Position numbers and translations under genes: made by a program. 64,000 bases of DNA from Labia minor. Its lineage: Eukaryota; Arthropoda; Insecta; Dermaptera; Spongiphoridae. Below the pieces are notes generated by a model, which did not search any database, was not told the DNA's origin, and saw only the letters and a list, made by a program, of their open reading frames with translations. This document shows positions 23,156-33,774 of this stretch, in pieces (position 1 is the first letter of the stretch; every line of letters starts with the position of its first letter). Location of the stretch: positions 9,505,488-9,569,487 of the forward strand of contig OY720350.1 of NCBI GenBank assembly GCA_963082975.1, written 5' to 3'.

Positions 23156-23999
23156 TTAAACTAAATTAAATCAGACGAGAATAAAAATAAAAATAATATT
23201 ATTGAAATTACTAAATAATTTAAAATATGTAATTTTCTATTTTTTTAATTGAAATTGTAGTCATCATGCTTGTTAAAAAAATAAAAAAACTTATGAATAG
23301 ATAATACATTCCACAATTTTAATAATTATTTAAGATTAAAATGGGCGCAAGGCGCGAGGGGCGGAGTTACACAAGTGCACGAAACCCCACCAGCCGCAAG
23401 AGGGCAGAGGGTTTGAATCTCCGGCCCTAAAATACCAACACTCTAAAATAACGGCTTCCCGACACTTTATTAAACATTAACGACCGAAATACACACTCTT
23501 GGAAGAAACCATAAAAAGAAATATACCTGCACCTCCAAATACAAGTATTACGGCCAGTTTACTCTTAAATTATAAAAAGACTCAACTGAACCATAATAAA
23601 TAAATAAATACATGCTCGTACATGAAAGTTAGCCACCCTCCTCCCCCTTCACTCTACAACTCTTCCAAGGTCTCTTTTTAACTTCTTATTATATGTCAGA
23701 GGGAAGAGGGGAGTCGAAACGAGTCAAGCTATCATTTAATTGAGAACGAAAAAAAAAAGAAAAAGAAAAGGAAGAAGGCAAGACAAATTAATTGCATTAA
23801 TGTTTCATATAAAAGCGGATGCAATTGTTATATGTAATGCCTTCTTTTTCATAGAGTCATTTATTAAGAATTTCAAAAAAAAAATAAAAAAATAAAACAA
23901 TTCCAAATGGAAATTTAAAATAAATTCTCATCATTTATAAGAATAAAAATTAATTAATATATACTATTCTAGACTTCATTTTAAAAAGTATTACCTATA
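23156..23999. other. Stretch without gene, with one GC-rich patch
   Basis: AT-rich except for about 23340-23480, which contains GGGCGCAAGGCGCGAGGGGC and a B-box-like GGTTTGAATCTCC. This could be the decayed head of a SINE or host DNA. A purine-rich run lies at 23740-23790. Confidence 0.45.
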
Positions 24000-24000
24000 T

Positions 24001-24678
24001 TTTTACCGACCGACGATAGTAAGGGAGGTATTGTTTTCACACCAAATTTCACATGTGGAGATTTTTATATATCTCCACGAATCATGCATTTTCTAAACAG
24101 AAAAAAGTATTTTTAGCATGATGTCTGTCCGTCCGTCTGTCCGTCTGTCCATCTGTCCGTCCGTCTGTCCGTCCGTCTGTCCGTCTGTCCGTCCGTATAG
24201 ATGTGTACAGCCTGAACGGCTCAACCGATTTTGATGAAATTTGGTATATTTACTTAATGCATCAGTGGGATGAATTGATCAACTTTTGGTGTATATCCGG
24301 AAACCGGAAGTGGTAGTATTAGCGATCGACGATAGAAAGGGAAGGGTTATTTTCACACCAAATTTCACATGAGGAGATTTTTTTATATATCACCACGAAT
24401 CATGCACTTTGTATTGGTTTTATCCTCGGGAAAATCATATTTATTAGTTTTTTCTTGATTTAAAATTATATGACGTCATCCAGCCATTCATGACGTCACA
24501 GCCTGGTCTTACATATATATTATAAATAAAATAAAATTAAAAATATTTATGTTATATTCATATCTGTTTTTTATTACATTAATAGATATATTAAAATTAT
24601 TTGAAATTGTTTGTGTAGCTGAAAATTAATTTACTTCAAACCGTCGGTCGGTTCGGATCTGGCCACAGGTAAACTTAT
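24001..24678 (-). mobile_element. Family A repeat, full-length copy with expanded GGAC array
   Basis: On the minus strand it runs from AAGTTTACCTGTGGCC to CGTCGGTCGGTAAAA, with both subterminal repeats and both 3' modules. The GGAC array (read as GTCC/GTCT units at about 24125-24197) is one of the longest in the window and interspersed with GGACA variants. Confidence 0.88.
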
Positions 24679-24752
24679 TTATTATTAATTTTTTTTTATT
24701 AATTATATTTTTTAATAGATTTAAAAATATCATGGAAATATATATATTGGTA

Positions 24753-24936
24753 GGGTGACCAAACGTCCCGATTTTCCGGTATTGTCCCGTTTTTAGGTGC
24801 TCTGTCCCGGCGTCTTATGTCTTCAGGACAGCTTATTGTCACGCCTTTTAAATATTTAGGACATTACGTACTTTTTTTTCTAAAATTTTTTCAATTTGGT
24901 TCTAAAAAATAAAAAAATAAAATGGTAAACCGTTTA
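24753..24936. mobile_element. Family C MITE, 3'-truncated copy
   Basis: Has the left end GGGTGACCAAACGTCCCG next to TA and the family core, but breaks off in the A-rich part after ATGGTAAACCGTTT. No right terminal repeat. Confidence 0.7.
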
Positions 24937-25777
24937 TATATTGCAATTGTATTATTTTTAATTAAATCAATATAATTGTAAAGATGCCAATCTAAAATAG
25001 AAATAGTACAATAAATGTGTTGGAATTAAAAGATTCTATAAATCCAACATCATAAATAACATTATTGACAACCCTCATTGTCAATGATGATGATGATGAT
25101 GGTGATGCTCTCTCGCTCACGCTTACAGTCAACCACAATTAGTCAACAAACAAATCAAGACGTTCTGAGTGTTGAGCTCTCTCAATAATTTCTCTCTATT
25201 AAATTTATTTTAGTTTTTAATTATAATTAAAATAAAAATTAATTCAATAAAAATATTTTAAAATAAACTTTTATTTAAACAAATTAGAACGCAATACACT
25301 AAATTAAAAAAAAAGAAAATAATTTTTATCAGTGAGACTTCAAATAAATGAAATAAAGAAAAAAAAAACAGAAAAAAGAAAATATTAAATCTTGTGAGTT
25401 TTGTCTGTATGTTATACATACATTGAAGTCATCATCATATAAGCATTATATTTCATATCCTCTAATAGATTTTTTATAATTTCTACAGATTGAAATATTA
25501 TTTTCATAAGAGAAAATTTTAAAAGTAGTGAATTATGAATATAAAATCAAGATATTTTAAAATGAATTCTTATTAATATATATATCTAAAACCTCTATAT
25601 TTTATTGAAATTTTATTAAAAATCATAAAAAACATAAAAAATCGATTGCTCTTTCTTCAAACTCTCCAACAACTGAACTGTCCGAACGACAAATTCATAA
25701 TTTATTAAGATTATTTTTTTAAATCTCTATAAATTTTATAAAATAATATAATTATCATATAATAAAAAAGAATGACT
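24937..25777. other. AT-rich stretch without gene
   Basis: Contains a (GAT)n run near 25087-25106 and long A-rich parts. Nothing coding recognised. Confidence 0.5.
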
Positions 25778-26030
25778 TATGAACGCAAGGACAGCGCCTA
25801 TCAAGCTGGCTATATTAATTAGTTGTCCTATCATCAGTAGAAAGAGTCATATCAACCTTTATCTTGATTTTCTTGATCGGAAGCGCTATCTAGTAGCTTT
25901 CTCAATTTTGATCCTGGAGGTTGAGATAACTCCGTCCCATAGACCCGGTTAGAGACATTCCCTTGCAAGGCCCGGGACTTGACCTCGAGAATATGAGGGG
26001 TTTCGCTAACTTCTCACCCTGTGGCGTCTA
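25778..26030 (-). mobile_element. tRNA-derived SINE, older copy
   Basis: On the minus strand it reads from the tRNA-like head (B box variant GGTCAAGTCCCGG) through GGGTCTATGGGACGGAGTTA and TCAAGAAAATCAAGGATAAA to the T-rich tail. It is clearly diverged from the copy at 13821. A target duplication is not visible; an ATT microsatellite lies at its head end. Confidence 0.82.
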
Positions 26031-26620
26031 TTATTATTATTATTATTATATTAATATTATATTATTATGATATTATTATATCTCATCTCCTGTGTTAAAG
26101 GACACAAATCTTTTTGGTATCTTATCATGCCTTACAAATGTTTCTAGTATTTTCACAATTCACTACTTAAAATATTTATTTACTCTGATGAAAAAAAAAA
26201 CGAATACGAATTGAGTCTACATATTCTCTACTTTCGACCTTTTTACCTGTGTGAAATAGATATACGTTCGTATATATACAAATTCCCAAGTTATGACTTA
26301 TTAATATTCAAAAAGACAAAATTTTTATTATACATGAAACAAATACACGGATACATAAATCTAGATTGTACCGTACTATTTAATAAAGGGCCTATGTTTC
26401 TGTTTTATTTAAACGTCACTTTTAATAATAGACTGATCTCCCTCTTTCTTTTATTGGTTCGATAAATCTTATTCTTATTATTGCATTTCTTATCTAATCT
26501 TATTTTTTAATTATATTCTAATGAGATGCTGTTGTGTGTCATGGAATGTGTGTTGTTTTTTTTTTCTCTTGTCCTACACATTACTTTGCTTCTGATGAAG
26601 TATTATATATAACTATACGA

Positions 26621-26655
<35 letters not shown>

Positions 26656-27524
26656 ATTATTATCAATTTGTTCTACTCCCCAACCAAGCATATACAATTA
26701 GCACTCAATCAAGAGCGAATTCTTTTCGGTCTTTTTTCCGTGAATAAATCTTTGGAACTAACAAGGAAATTACCTGACAGGTGTGGGCTCCGCCCCGGGG
26801 CCTGACGTCACTGCCAAGCTGACCAATGACGGCAACCGCCTATTAACCCAAGATAAACATCGGATTACCTCTATTACTTACTCTCCTTTCTTTCCAACTC
26901 TCTTCCACTTCTCGTTTGATAAATATAGCTTCCGGTGATTATCGAGAAACTATGGCGACCGGATATTCATCACCGTAACACGTTGGCGCGCGGGAACCAA
27001 AACACTCTATTATCTCTTGCATTACATTATTAGATAAATAGCAATTATTCATCCAAGCTAATAGCTATGATTAAACTCGATGGCCAAACATCGGCCGCCG
27101 TTGCTTTCGTCTTCTTCGCGTTTAACATAAAGAATAACAACCGATTTGGTTTTATTAAATTAACGTCTAATTATGGTTATATTCTTTGATTTAATTAAGA
27201 ATTTAAATATAAATTATCGTAAATTACAATGCTATCTAATAGTTAGTTTGATTACTTTAAAGGAAAGTCAAAAATAAAAAAAAAAAAGAAAAAGATTAGC
27301 ATCTTATGAAAGGAAATTATAAAAAGAAAAGAAAAGCAAGAAAATTAAATGTAAGTTCTTTGAAAATATGAGAAAGAACAAAATAAAAAGTGTGTTTTTT
27401 AGTCAAGCTTAGCATAATTATTTATTTATTTAAAAAATAATTTAAACACTTGTGAAAATATCTTCTTTTCTTATTTTCTAATATTAAATCTAAATTAACT
27501 TTACTAGTAATATATGTGTATATA
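26031..27524. other. Stretch with microsatellites and a GC-rich island
   Basis: ATT repeat at about 26031-26070 and (TA)n at 26622-26653. An open frame at 26211-26465 has no recognisable feature. The island at 26780-27130 is listed separately. Confidence 0.5.
26780..27130. promoter_or_regulatory. Candidate host regulatory island
   Basis: The GC-richest non-repetitive block in the window. It contains the CRE/ATF-like palindrome TGACGTCA (about 26802-26809), an E2F-like TTGGCGCGCGGGAA (about 26983-26996) and several CG dinucleotides, in a region otherwise poor in them. No convincing open frame crosses it and no repeat ends frame it. A promoter or enhancer is possible; the call rests on composition and motif matches only. 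Confidence 0.25.
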
Positions 27525-27916
27525 CAGTGGCGGATTAAGTTGATTGGGGGCCCCAGGCGGTAAAATTGAAATGGGTCCTCTGTTATTTACAATTATAATT
27601 GAAAGAAAAATTTTGTTAATATTATAATTTAGACTGTTTTATACTTACATATATAGTACTTATGTAAAAAAATACATTATTGATTATTTTTTCTTAAGTT
27701 AGTCGGGGTTCAAACACGACCGAATAAAGATCTGTTCTTCAATAAAGATCTGTATCAAGAGAATAACTTGTTTTATTTAAACTCCGATTATCCATAAACT
27801 CAACAGTTTTTTTAAATTTTTTTTAAGGAAATATTTTTATTTAGGTTTCGGTGGGCCCCTCGGGCTGGTGGGCCCCGGGCGGCCGCCCGGTCCGCCCGGC
27901 GTTTAATCCGCCTCTG
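27525..27916. mobile_element. hAT-type MITE with GC-rich right end
   Basis: Starts CAGTGGCGGATTAA and ends TTAATCCGCCTCTG, an inverted repeat with one mismatch. The flanks TGTATATA and TATATATA fit an 8-bp duplication but are low-complexity. The right 80 bases are very GC-rich (GGGCGGCCGCCCGG palindrome). The interior has a direct repeat of AATAAAGATCTGT. Confidence 0.78.
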
Positions 27917-29217
27917 TATATATATATGTAAACCCTCAAAATAGTATATCTTAAATATATTAAAATAATCAAAAAGACATTATCATAAGACATTTTAGAT
28001 AGGTAAATATTTACTACTTAGTAATAAATTTATAGTAATAAATTTGAATAAAAAATTAATTAAAAATTAATTAAATAAAATCAACTTGATATATAATAGT
28101 ACAAAATTAATTATTATTTATTTTTCTTTATCATCATTGATCATACATTTTGATGATAAATATAAAACAAAAATGATCGAAAAAAAACAGATTGCCAAAA
28201 ATTCTGTTTGCAAAACTTTTAATTGATTTGAACTTCAAAGTGAATGTATGATTAAAGCATGTATTATTTTATTGAAATAATAAAATTAATTAGAAAATAT
28301 TTGCAGAAATCACTATCATTGTATTTCTATTAGATAAAATTATTTATTTTTTTATAAAGTTAATAGAAATTAACCATGGGAGCAAAATAGCCACAACATT
28401 TATTAAATAGAAAATAAAAAACAAATTTATAAGTATAAAATATATAATATATTATTGTAAAAAAAAATTTCAGATGATTTAATAAAAATGAATTGATTCA
28501 AAGTTAAACTTTATGGTAATACGATTGAGAGATTTTAATTTAATCAATTATCAATTTAATATTATATAGTAGAAGATAAACATTCGCTCCTCACACTCAT
28601 CGAACCAAATGAAATCAATGATAATTTTTATTTTTCTGATTCTGATCAAAAATTGAAATTTCAGAATAGAAAGGTTTGTTTCCACCATTTGAATAGCTCT
28701 ATACAAAGTGAATTTCATTCCAGAAGTTAATCACAGAGATTGAATTGATCGAATAATTTAAAGAAGTAGTTTATTGTACTGAAAGATAACATCGGCTCAC
28801 TACTCACTGGGTCGACTGAGAAGAGTAAAAGAAATTGAACTTTCAAAAAAACATTAAAAAATCATCGTTTTTTATGTATATTAATGAGAGATTAAAGGAA
28901 AAAGATATTTTCAAATTGTTAATAAATGAATAACTTCCCAACTTCACGAACTGACAATCTCTGGTTCTATATAAATTATGCATAAAAACTAATAGAAGAT
29001 TAACCATTTTCCAACCGGCAACAGGGCCTTCGACTTGTTGGTGACACCAAATATTTAGTTAGTTTCGGAGAAACAATATAAAACAACAAACATCTAATAA
29101 CTATACTTATTTAGAGATCTATCCATAGAAGAAGATTGAACGTTGAAAGGCCCTACCAGAGAGGGAAGTAAAAAAGAAACCCTCTCACTTTTGAATATTC
29201 AATACATCCTATAAAAG
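27917..29217. other. AT-rich stretch without gene
   Basis: Nothing coding and no transposon ends recognised. A less AT-rich part lies at 28960-29200. Confidence 0.5.
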
Positions 29218-29420
29218 GAGAGCACCTATCAAGTCGATTGTCATTTAAACGAAGTAAAGGTGTTCTGGATCAATAAAACGGGTCCTCTCAACTTTTATCT
29301 TGATTTTCTTGAACGGAGGCTCTACTCTTTATTTCAAGTAGCATCCCAATTTTGATTGTGGAGGCTGGGTGAACTCCATAAAGAGATATTCATTTACCAG
29401 ATGTGGAATTACGAGAAATT
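29218..29420 (-). mobile_element. tRNA-derived SINE, degenerate copy
   Basis: On the minus strand it matches the SINE body (GAGTTCACCCAGCCTCC, TCAAGAAAATCAAGATAAAA, GAGGACCCGTTTTATTGATC). The tRNA-like head is eroded beyond the B box. Confidence 0.72.
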
Positions 29421-29918
29421 TGACTAATAATAATGCAAACAATAGTATTATTATTATATTATGTAAGTGAAATTTAAGATTTATAAGATAAAGGAGAGTT
29501 TAGCTTCCGTTGAAAAATATAATAAAATAGAGCATAGGTTCTTAAACTTATGTACTCCACGGACCCCCACTTGAAAAAATTTTTTTTGACGGACCCCCAT
29601 CACAACTTTAGGTACTTTACGTCATTTTATTAATTAATTTCTGGCTTACGATCTCATAAGGACAAGGATATATGATGAATATTTCTAACAGTGATTGGTG
29701 AATAACGATTTTTTTGCATATTGTAGAACACATTTTATTAGAAATTATAATATTGAAGAAAGAAAATACAAACATTGTCATAGCAACAAATCTCACAAAT
29801 TATAATGGGTACTTACATTAAATTCATATAAATATTTTATAATTTTTTTCAGAAAATATTAAATAAGAAATATTTTAAAAAATAACTGCATCTATCTCAT
29901 TAAATATAACTTACATAT

Positions 29919-31778
29919 TTAATGAGATGTATGCAGTTGTTTTCTTGAAACAAGAATCTCAATATCTGGCTTAATATTGGAAACTTTTAATCTAAGATCC
30001 GGCTCTACATTTAATTTGTTTCTATATTTAGACTTAATATAAAATAGTACCGAAAAAGCTTGTTCGCATAAATATGTTGTGCAGAATGGAATCAAGTGTT
30101 GAAGTGCTTTATTTGCAAGCGCAGGATAATCTGACCTGAGAAGTAACCAAAAGTTGCTCAATTCAGTTTTGTTAAATTTTAGTTTATAAGTTGTATCACA
30201 TGATAATTCCACGAGAATATCTTGTTCAGGTGCAGATAAATGTTTAGTATTTGTAATTTCCATATTAAATGGATCTCTGATCCAGTTATTGCAAGGATCA
30301 GGAGTAGAAAAATACTTCCTGAAGTTGCTTTTCAAAGTAATTAAATGTTCAACAAATAATTGACGCGTTTGATTAAGCAATTTTTCACTGGAGCTTTCTA
30401 TGAAATCATTGAGAGTTGGAAAAGACTCATATACACCGTTCTGGATGCGTTTCGACCACAAGTCGATTTTTTTAATCATTGCTTCTATTTTATCTTCAAC
30501 TTTAAATATATTTACAACAGTACCTTGCAGGCTCAAATTAAGTTCGTTCAATTTTGTAAAAATATCAGTCAAGTAAGCCACCTTAGCTAACCAGATAAAA
30601 TCATTGAAACATTCGGTCAGTTCAAAATGCGCATCTATTAAAAACAATCGTATTTCATCTCGAAGCTCAAAAAGGCGAATGAGTACTTTCCCGAGGGACA
30701 ACCAACGTACATCTGTATGTAATAATAAATGTGTATGTTGACTACCCATTTCCTCACACAAAATTTTAAAAACTCTGGAATTAAGTGGACGAGCCTTAAT
30801 GAAATTGACAATTTTAACTACTTCGTCTAATGTTCTTTTCAAATCTGGTGACATATTTTTGGCTGCTAATGATTCTCTGTGAATGCAGCAATGATTCCAA
30901 ACAACCTGAGGCGCAACATTTTTAATAAGAGCAATCAATCCAGTTCTTGTACCTGACATTGCACGAGCACCATCAGTGCAAATTCCAACACATTTTGGCC
31001 ACTCTATTTCATTTTCGGTTATAAAATTATTCAAACTGTTAAATATGTCATTAGCTGTCGTTCGTGAAGGTAGTGAATCACAAAACAATACATCTTCTTG
31101 TATTTGATTTTCAAACTCATATCTAATGAAAGCTAACAAATTGGCATTATTAGTGACATCAGTACTTTCATCCAATTGTAATGAGTAATAGTGACTTTTG
31201 CGCACTCTCGATATTAATTCTTCTTTTATATTACATGACATGTCTTCAATCCTATTCTTAACCGTATCATTTGATAATGAAATCAAATTTATATCGTTTG
31301 CTGCTTTAGTTCCTAACATTATATTTGTAATTACTTTTGTAGCAGGAAGAATTAATTGCTCTGCTATATTATGCGGCTTTCCTGCTTTAGCAATAAGTAG
31401 AGCTACTTCATATGATGCCATTACTGCTTTCTTACTCATACCACCAGATCCCGTCTTTACCATCAATTTCTGACTTGAATTAAGTTCTTCTTTTTTCATT
31501 TTAAAAAATTCGATAGACTTACTAACATGCTCGCTGTGCTTTGTTTGTAAATGACGTCTGAGATTAGCAGGTTTCATACTTTCATTGGATAAACTTTCCT
31601 GACATAGAACGCAGACTGGTCTTTCCACATCATTGTTGCAAATATAAGTAAATCCAAATGATAAATAATCATCCGAATATTTTCTAGTTTTGCGTTTCTT
31701 GGTAGAGTTTGCTGTTGATGCCTCATCATCTGATTCTTTCCGTTTCTGTGTTGAACCAGTTTGTAGCCAACGATCCAT
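29919..31778 (-). CDS. hAT transposase with BED zinc finger (ZBED5/SCAND3-like)
   Basis: 619 residues, full length for this group, starting MDRWLQ. A BED-type zinc finger lies at about residues 38-84 (C56, C59, H76, H81). It binds the element ends in this family. The RNase H-like hAT core follows: first catalytic D203 in LQLDESTD, second D269 in CTDGARAMSG, the C-x-x-H pair near 298-300, and a VRWLS box around W359. The C-terminal dimerisation region carries the catalytic E572 in CEQAFS and the NKL/RLKVSNIKPDI end. The protein would act in the nucleus to cut and paste the element by a DDE mechanism. No stop or frameshift is seen and all expected key residues are present. The other start choice, an overlapping frame at 31574-31801, is only a shadow. 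Domesticated relatives exist in vertebrates, but the flanking target duplication shows this one is a transposon. Confidence 0.95.
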   Translation of the reverse strand: MDRWLQTGSTQKRKESDDEASTANSTKKRKTRKYSDDYLSFGFTYICNNDVERPVCVLCQESLSNESMKPANLRRHLQTKHSEHVSKSIEFFKMKKEELNSSQKLMVKTGSGGMSKKAVMASYEVALLIAKAGKPHNIAEQLILPATKVITNIMLGTKAANDINLISLSNDTVKNRIEDMSCNIKEELISRVRKSHYYSLQLDESTDVTNNANLLAFIRYEFENQIQEDVLFCDSLPSRTTANDIFNSLNNFITENEIEWPKCVGICTDGARAMSGTRTGLIALIKNVAPQVVWNHCCIHRESLAAKNMSPDLKRTLDEVVKIVNFIKARPLNSRVFKILCEEMGSQHTHLLLHTDVRWLSLGKVLIRLFELRDEIRLFLIDAHFELTECFNDFIWLAKVAYLTDIFTKLNELNLSLQGTVVNIFKVEDKIEAMIKKIDLWSKRIQNGVYESFPTLNDFIESSSEKLLNQTRQLFVEHLITLKSNFRKYFSTPDPCNNWIRDPFNMEITNTKHLSAPEQDILVELSCDTTYKLKFNKTELSNFWLLLRSDYPALANKALQHLIPFCTTYLCEQAFSVLFYIKSKYRNKLNVEPDLRLKVSNIKPDIEILVSRKQLHTSH

Positions 31779-31856
31779 TTTATGGAGTAATTTATTAACA
31801 TTGAACTACAATAATATAAATATAATATAAATATAACGAATTATTATTTACTAGCT

Positions 31857-32382
31857 ATGTTTTAATATGATTTTAAATGAATGTTTTAATATCATTTTAA
31901 ATGAATGTTTTAAATCATTTTAATAAATGTTTTAAATCATTTTAAATAAATGATTTAATATCATTTTAAATGAATATTAATTTATATAATAAATATATTT
32001 CGTAATTTGATTCTAAAATATTATTAATTTCGTAATTTGATTCTAAAATATTATTAATTTCGTAATTTGATTCTAAAATATTATTAAAATAAATATTTTT
32101 TATTCATAAAACTAACTTATACTTACTCTCAAAAACAGCCTTTCTGGGAAATTGCAAAATGTGTTTAGTGTTTTTATAAAATAATGATCATGCAAATTAC
32201 ACTAAAAATTAAAAAAAATTATTAGCTATAATAAACTATTATTAGCTATAATTTAATTATAATTAATTAAATTAATAAAAATAATTTAAAGATACAACTC
32301 GTTGAGAAATGAACTTATAATTAACATTAATAAAAATAATTTAAAGATACAACTCGTTGAGAAATGAACTTATAATTAACAT
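31857..32382. repeat. Tandem repeats in the hAT leader
   Basis: Three small arrays lie upstream of the transposase start. One is a run of imperfect TTTTAAATGAATG-type units at 31857-31980. The second is three copies of a 30-base unit (CGTAATTTGATTCTAAAATA) at about 31998-32090. The third is two copies of a 55-base unit containing ACAACTCGTTGAGAAATGAA at about 32272-32382. The near-identity of units suggests recent slippage or duplication. Confidence 0.85.
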
Positions 32383-33149
32383 TTGCTTTAAAACTGTTTA
32401 AAACCCCAGAGTGGACGCTGACAATTTGGGTTTTTCCGGGTAAGACTGTCCCCTCCCCTGGTTTTCCCCAATAACAAAGTGAAAGAAAATTCCCTTATAT
32501 GCCTCCCCTTCCGAGCCCCTAAGAGGGGTTATTTTAAAGGAACAATCGAAAAATGATTTTAAATGAATGAATGGATGAAAATTCAAATTTTATATATAGT
32601 TTTTTATATATGTTTATTTATTCACAAAAAATTAATTGACATAATTATCAATTTAATAAAATAAAATAGTATTATTAATAGTATTAAATTATAGCCGTAA
32701 TTCTCTAGGAGGATATAGTTAAACAATGAACTTTAAATATTTATATATGTATATATTTTTACGATGATTTTTTTCCGAGGACCGCGGACCCCCAGTAAAG
32801 GCTTCGCGGACCCCCAGGGGTCCGCGGACCACAGTTTAAGAACCACTGAAATAGAGAAATCTTCTTATGACATTTATTTACCATACATTTATAAAATTTT
32901 CATTTGAATAAATTTTAACCGACTATTGGATTGAAATTATAAATATTTAAATAATATATTGTAATGTATCATAATGTAATGTTCTAAAATAATTAAGACA
33001 TTTGTTTATGTTTAATAAATAGAATAATAATTTACCAATTAATATTGAATAAAATTCTAACATTAGACATTAGGTACTAGAGAAATAATCATCGGGTAAT
33101 ATTACTTACTACACAATTGCAATAAAAATTAAATAAATTGTTCTTAAAA

Positions 33150-33774
33150 TAAGTTGACCTGTGGCCATGTCCGAACCGACCGACGGTTTGAAGTAAATTA
33201 ATTTCAAGCTACAGAAACAATTTCAAATAATTTTTATATATCTATTAATGTAATAAAAAACAGATATGGATAGAACATAAATATTTTTAATTTTATTTTA
33301 TTTATAATATATATGTAAGACCAGACTGTGACGTCATGAATGGCTGGATGACGTCATATAATTTTAAATTAAGAAAAAACTAATAAAGATGATTTTTCTC
33401 GAGAATAAAACCACCACAAAGTGCATGATTCGTGGTGATATATAAAAAAATCTCCTCATGTGAAATTTGGTGTGAAAATAACCCTTCCCTTCCTATCGTC
33501 GATCGATAATACTACCACTTCCGGTTTCCGGATTTGCACCAAAAGTTGATCAATTCATCCCACTGATGCATTAAGTAAATATACCAAATTTCATCAAAAT
33601 CCGTTCAGCCGTTCAGGCTGTACACATCTATATGGACGGACGGACGGACAGACATCATGCTAAAAATACTTTTTTCTGTTAAGAAAATGCATGATTCGTG
33701 GAGATGTAAAAATCTCCACATGTGAAATTTGGTGTGAAAACAATACCTCCCTTACTATCGTCGGTCGGTAAAAA
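33150..33774 (+). mobile_element. Family A repeat, full-length reference copy
   Basis: About 625 bases from AAGTTGACCTGTGGCC to CGGTCGGTAAAA. Subterminal inverted repeats are ACCGACCGACG at 33175-33185 and CGTCGGTCGGT at 33759-33769. Order of parts: TGACGTCATGAATGGCTGGA, first 3'-like module (about 33420-33510), CCACTTCCGGTTTCCGG, AATTCATCCCACTGATGCAT, the GGAC array, then the terminal module (about 33688-33774). Non-coding; the architecture fits Helentron-associated elements. Confidence 0.88.

Larger units (their letters stand above)
29533..32848 (-). mobile_element. Complete autonomous-looking hAT transposon, perfect 8-bp target duplication
   Basis: The ends are CATAGGTTCTTAAACTT and AGTTTAAGAACCACTG, whose complement CAGTGGTTCTTAAACT is the classic hAT (Charlie-like) terminus. 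AAATAGAG stands on both sides (29525-29532 and 32849-32856), a perfect 8-bp target duplication. The 3.3-kb interior carries one uninterrupted transposase gene on the minus strand. A leader of about 1 kb on the 5' side of that gene has small tandem repeats. Repeated GGACCCCC phrases near both ends could be transposase-binding sites (inference). Termini, duplication and open gene together point to a recent insertion. Confidence 0.95.

Noticed and set aside
26211-26465. 84-codon open frame
   Set aside because: Composition is what AT-rich DNA gives by chance; no motif, splice or promoter support.
30360-31473. Plus-strand frames within the hAT element
   Set aside because: Antisense shadows of the transposase.
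33150-33774. Family A as a SINE
   Set aside because: No pol III boxes, no poly-A or LINE-like tail, no target duplication, and subterminal inverted repeats are present.
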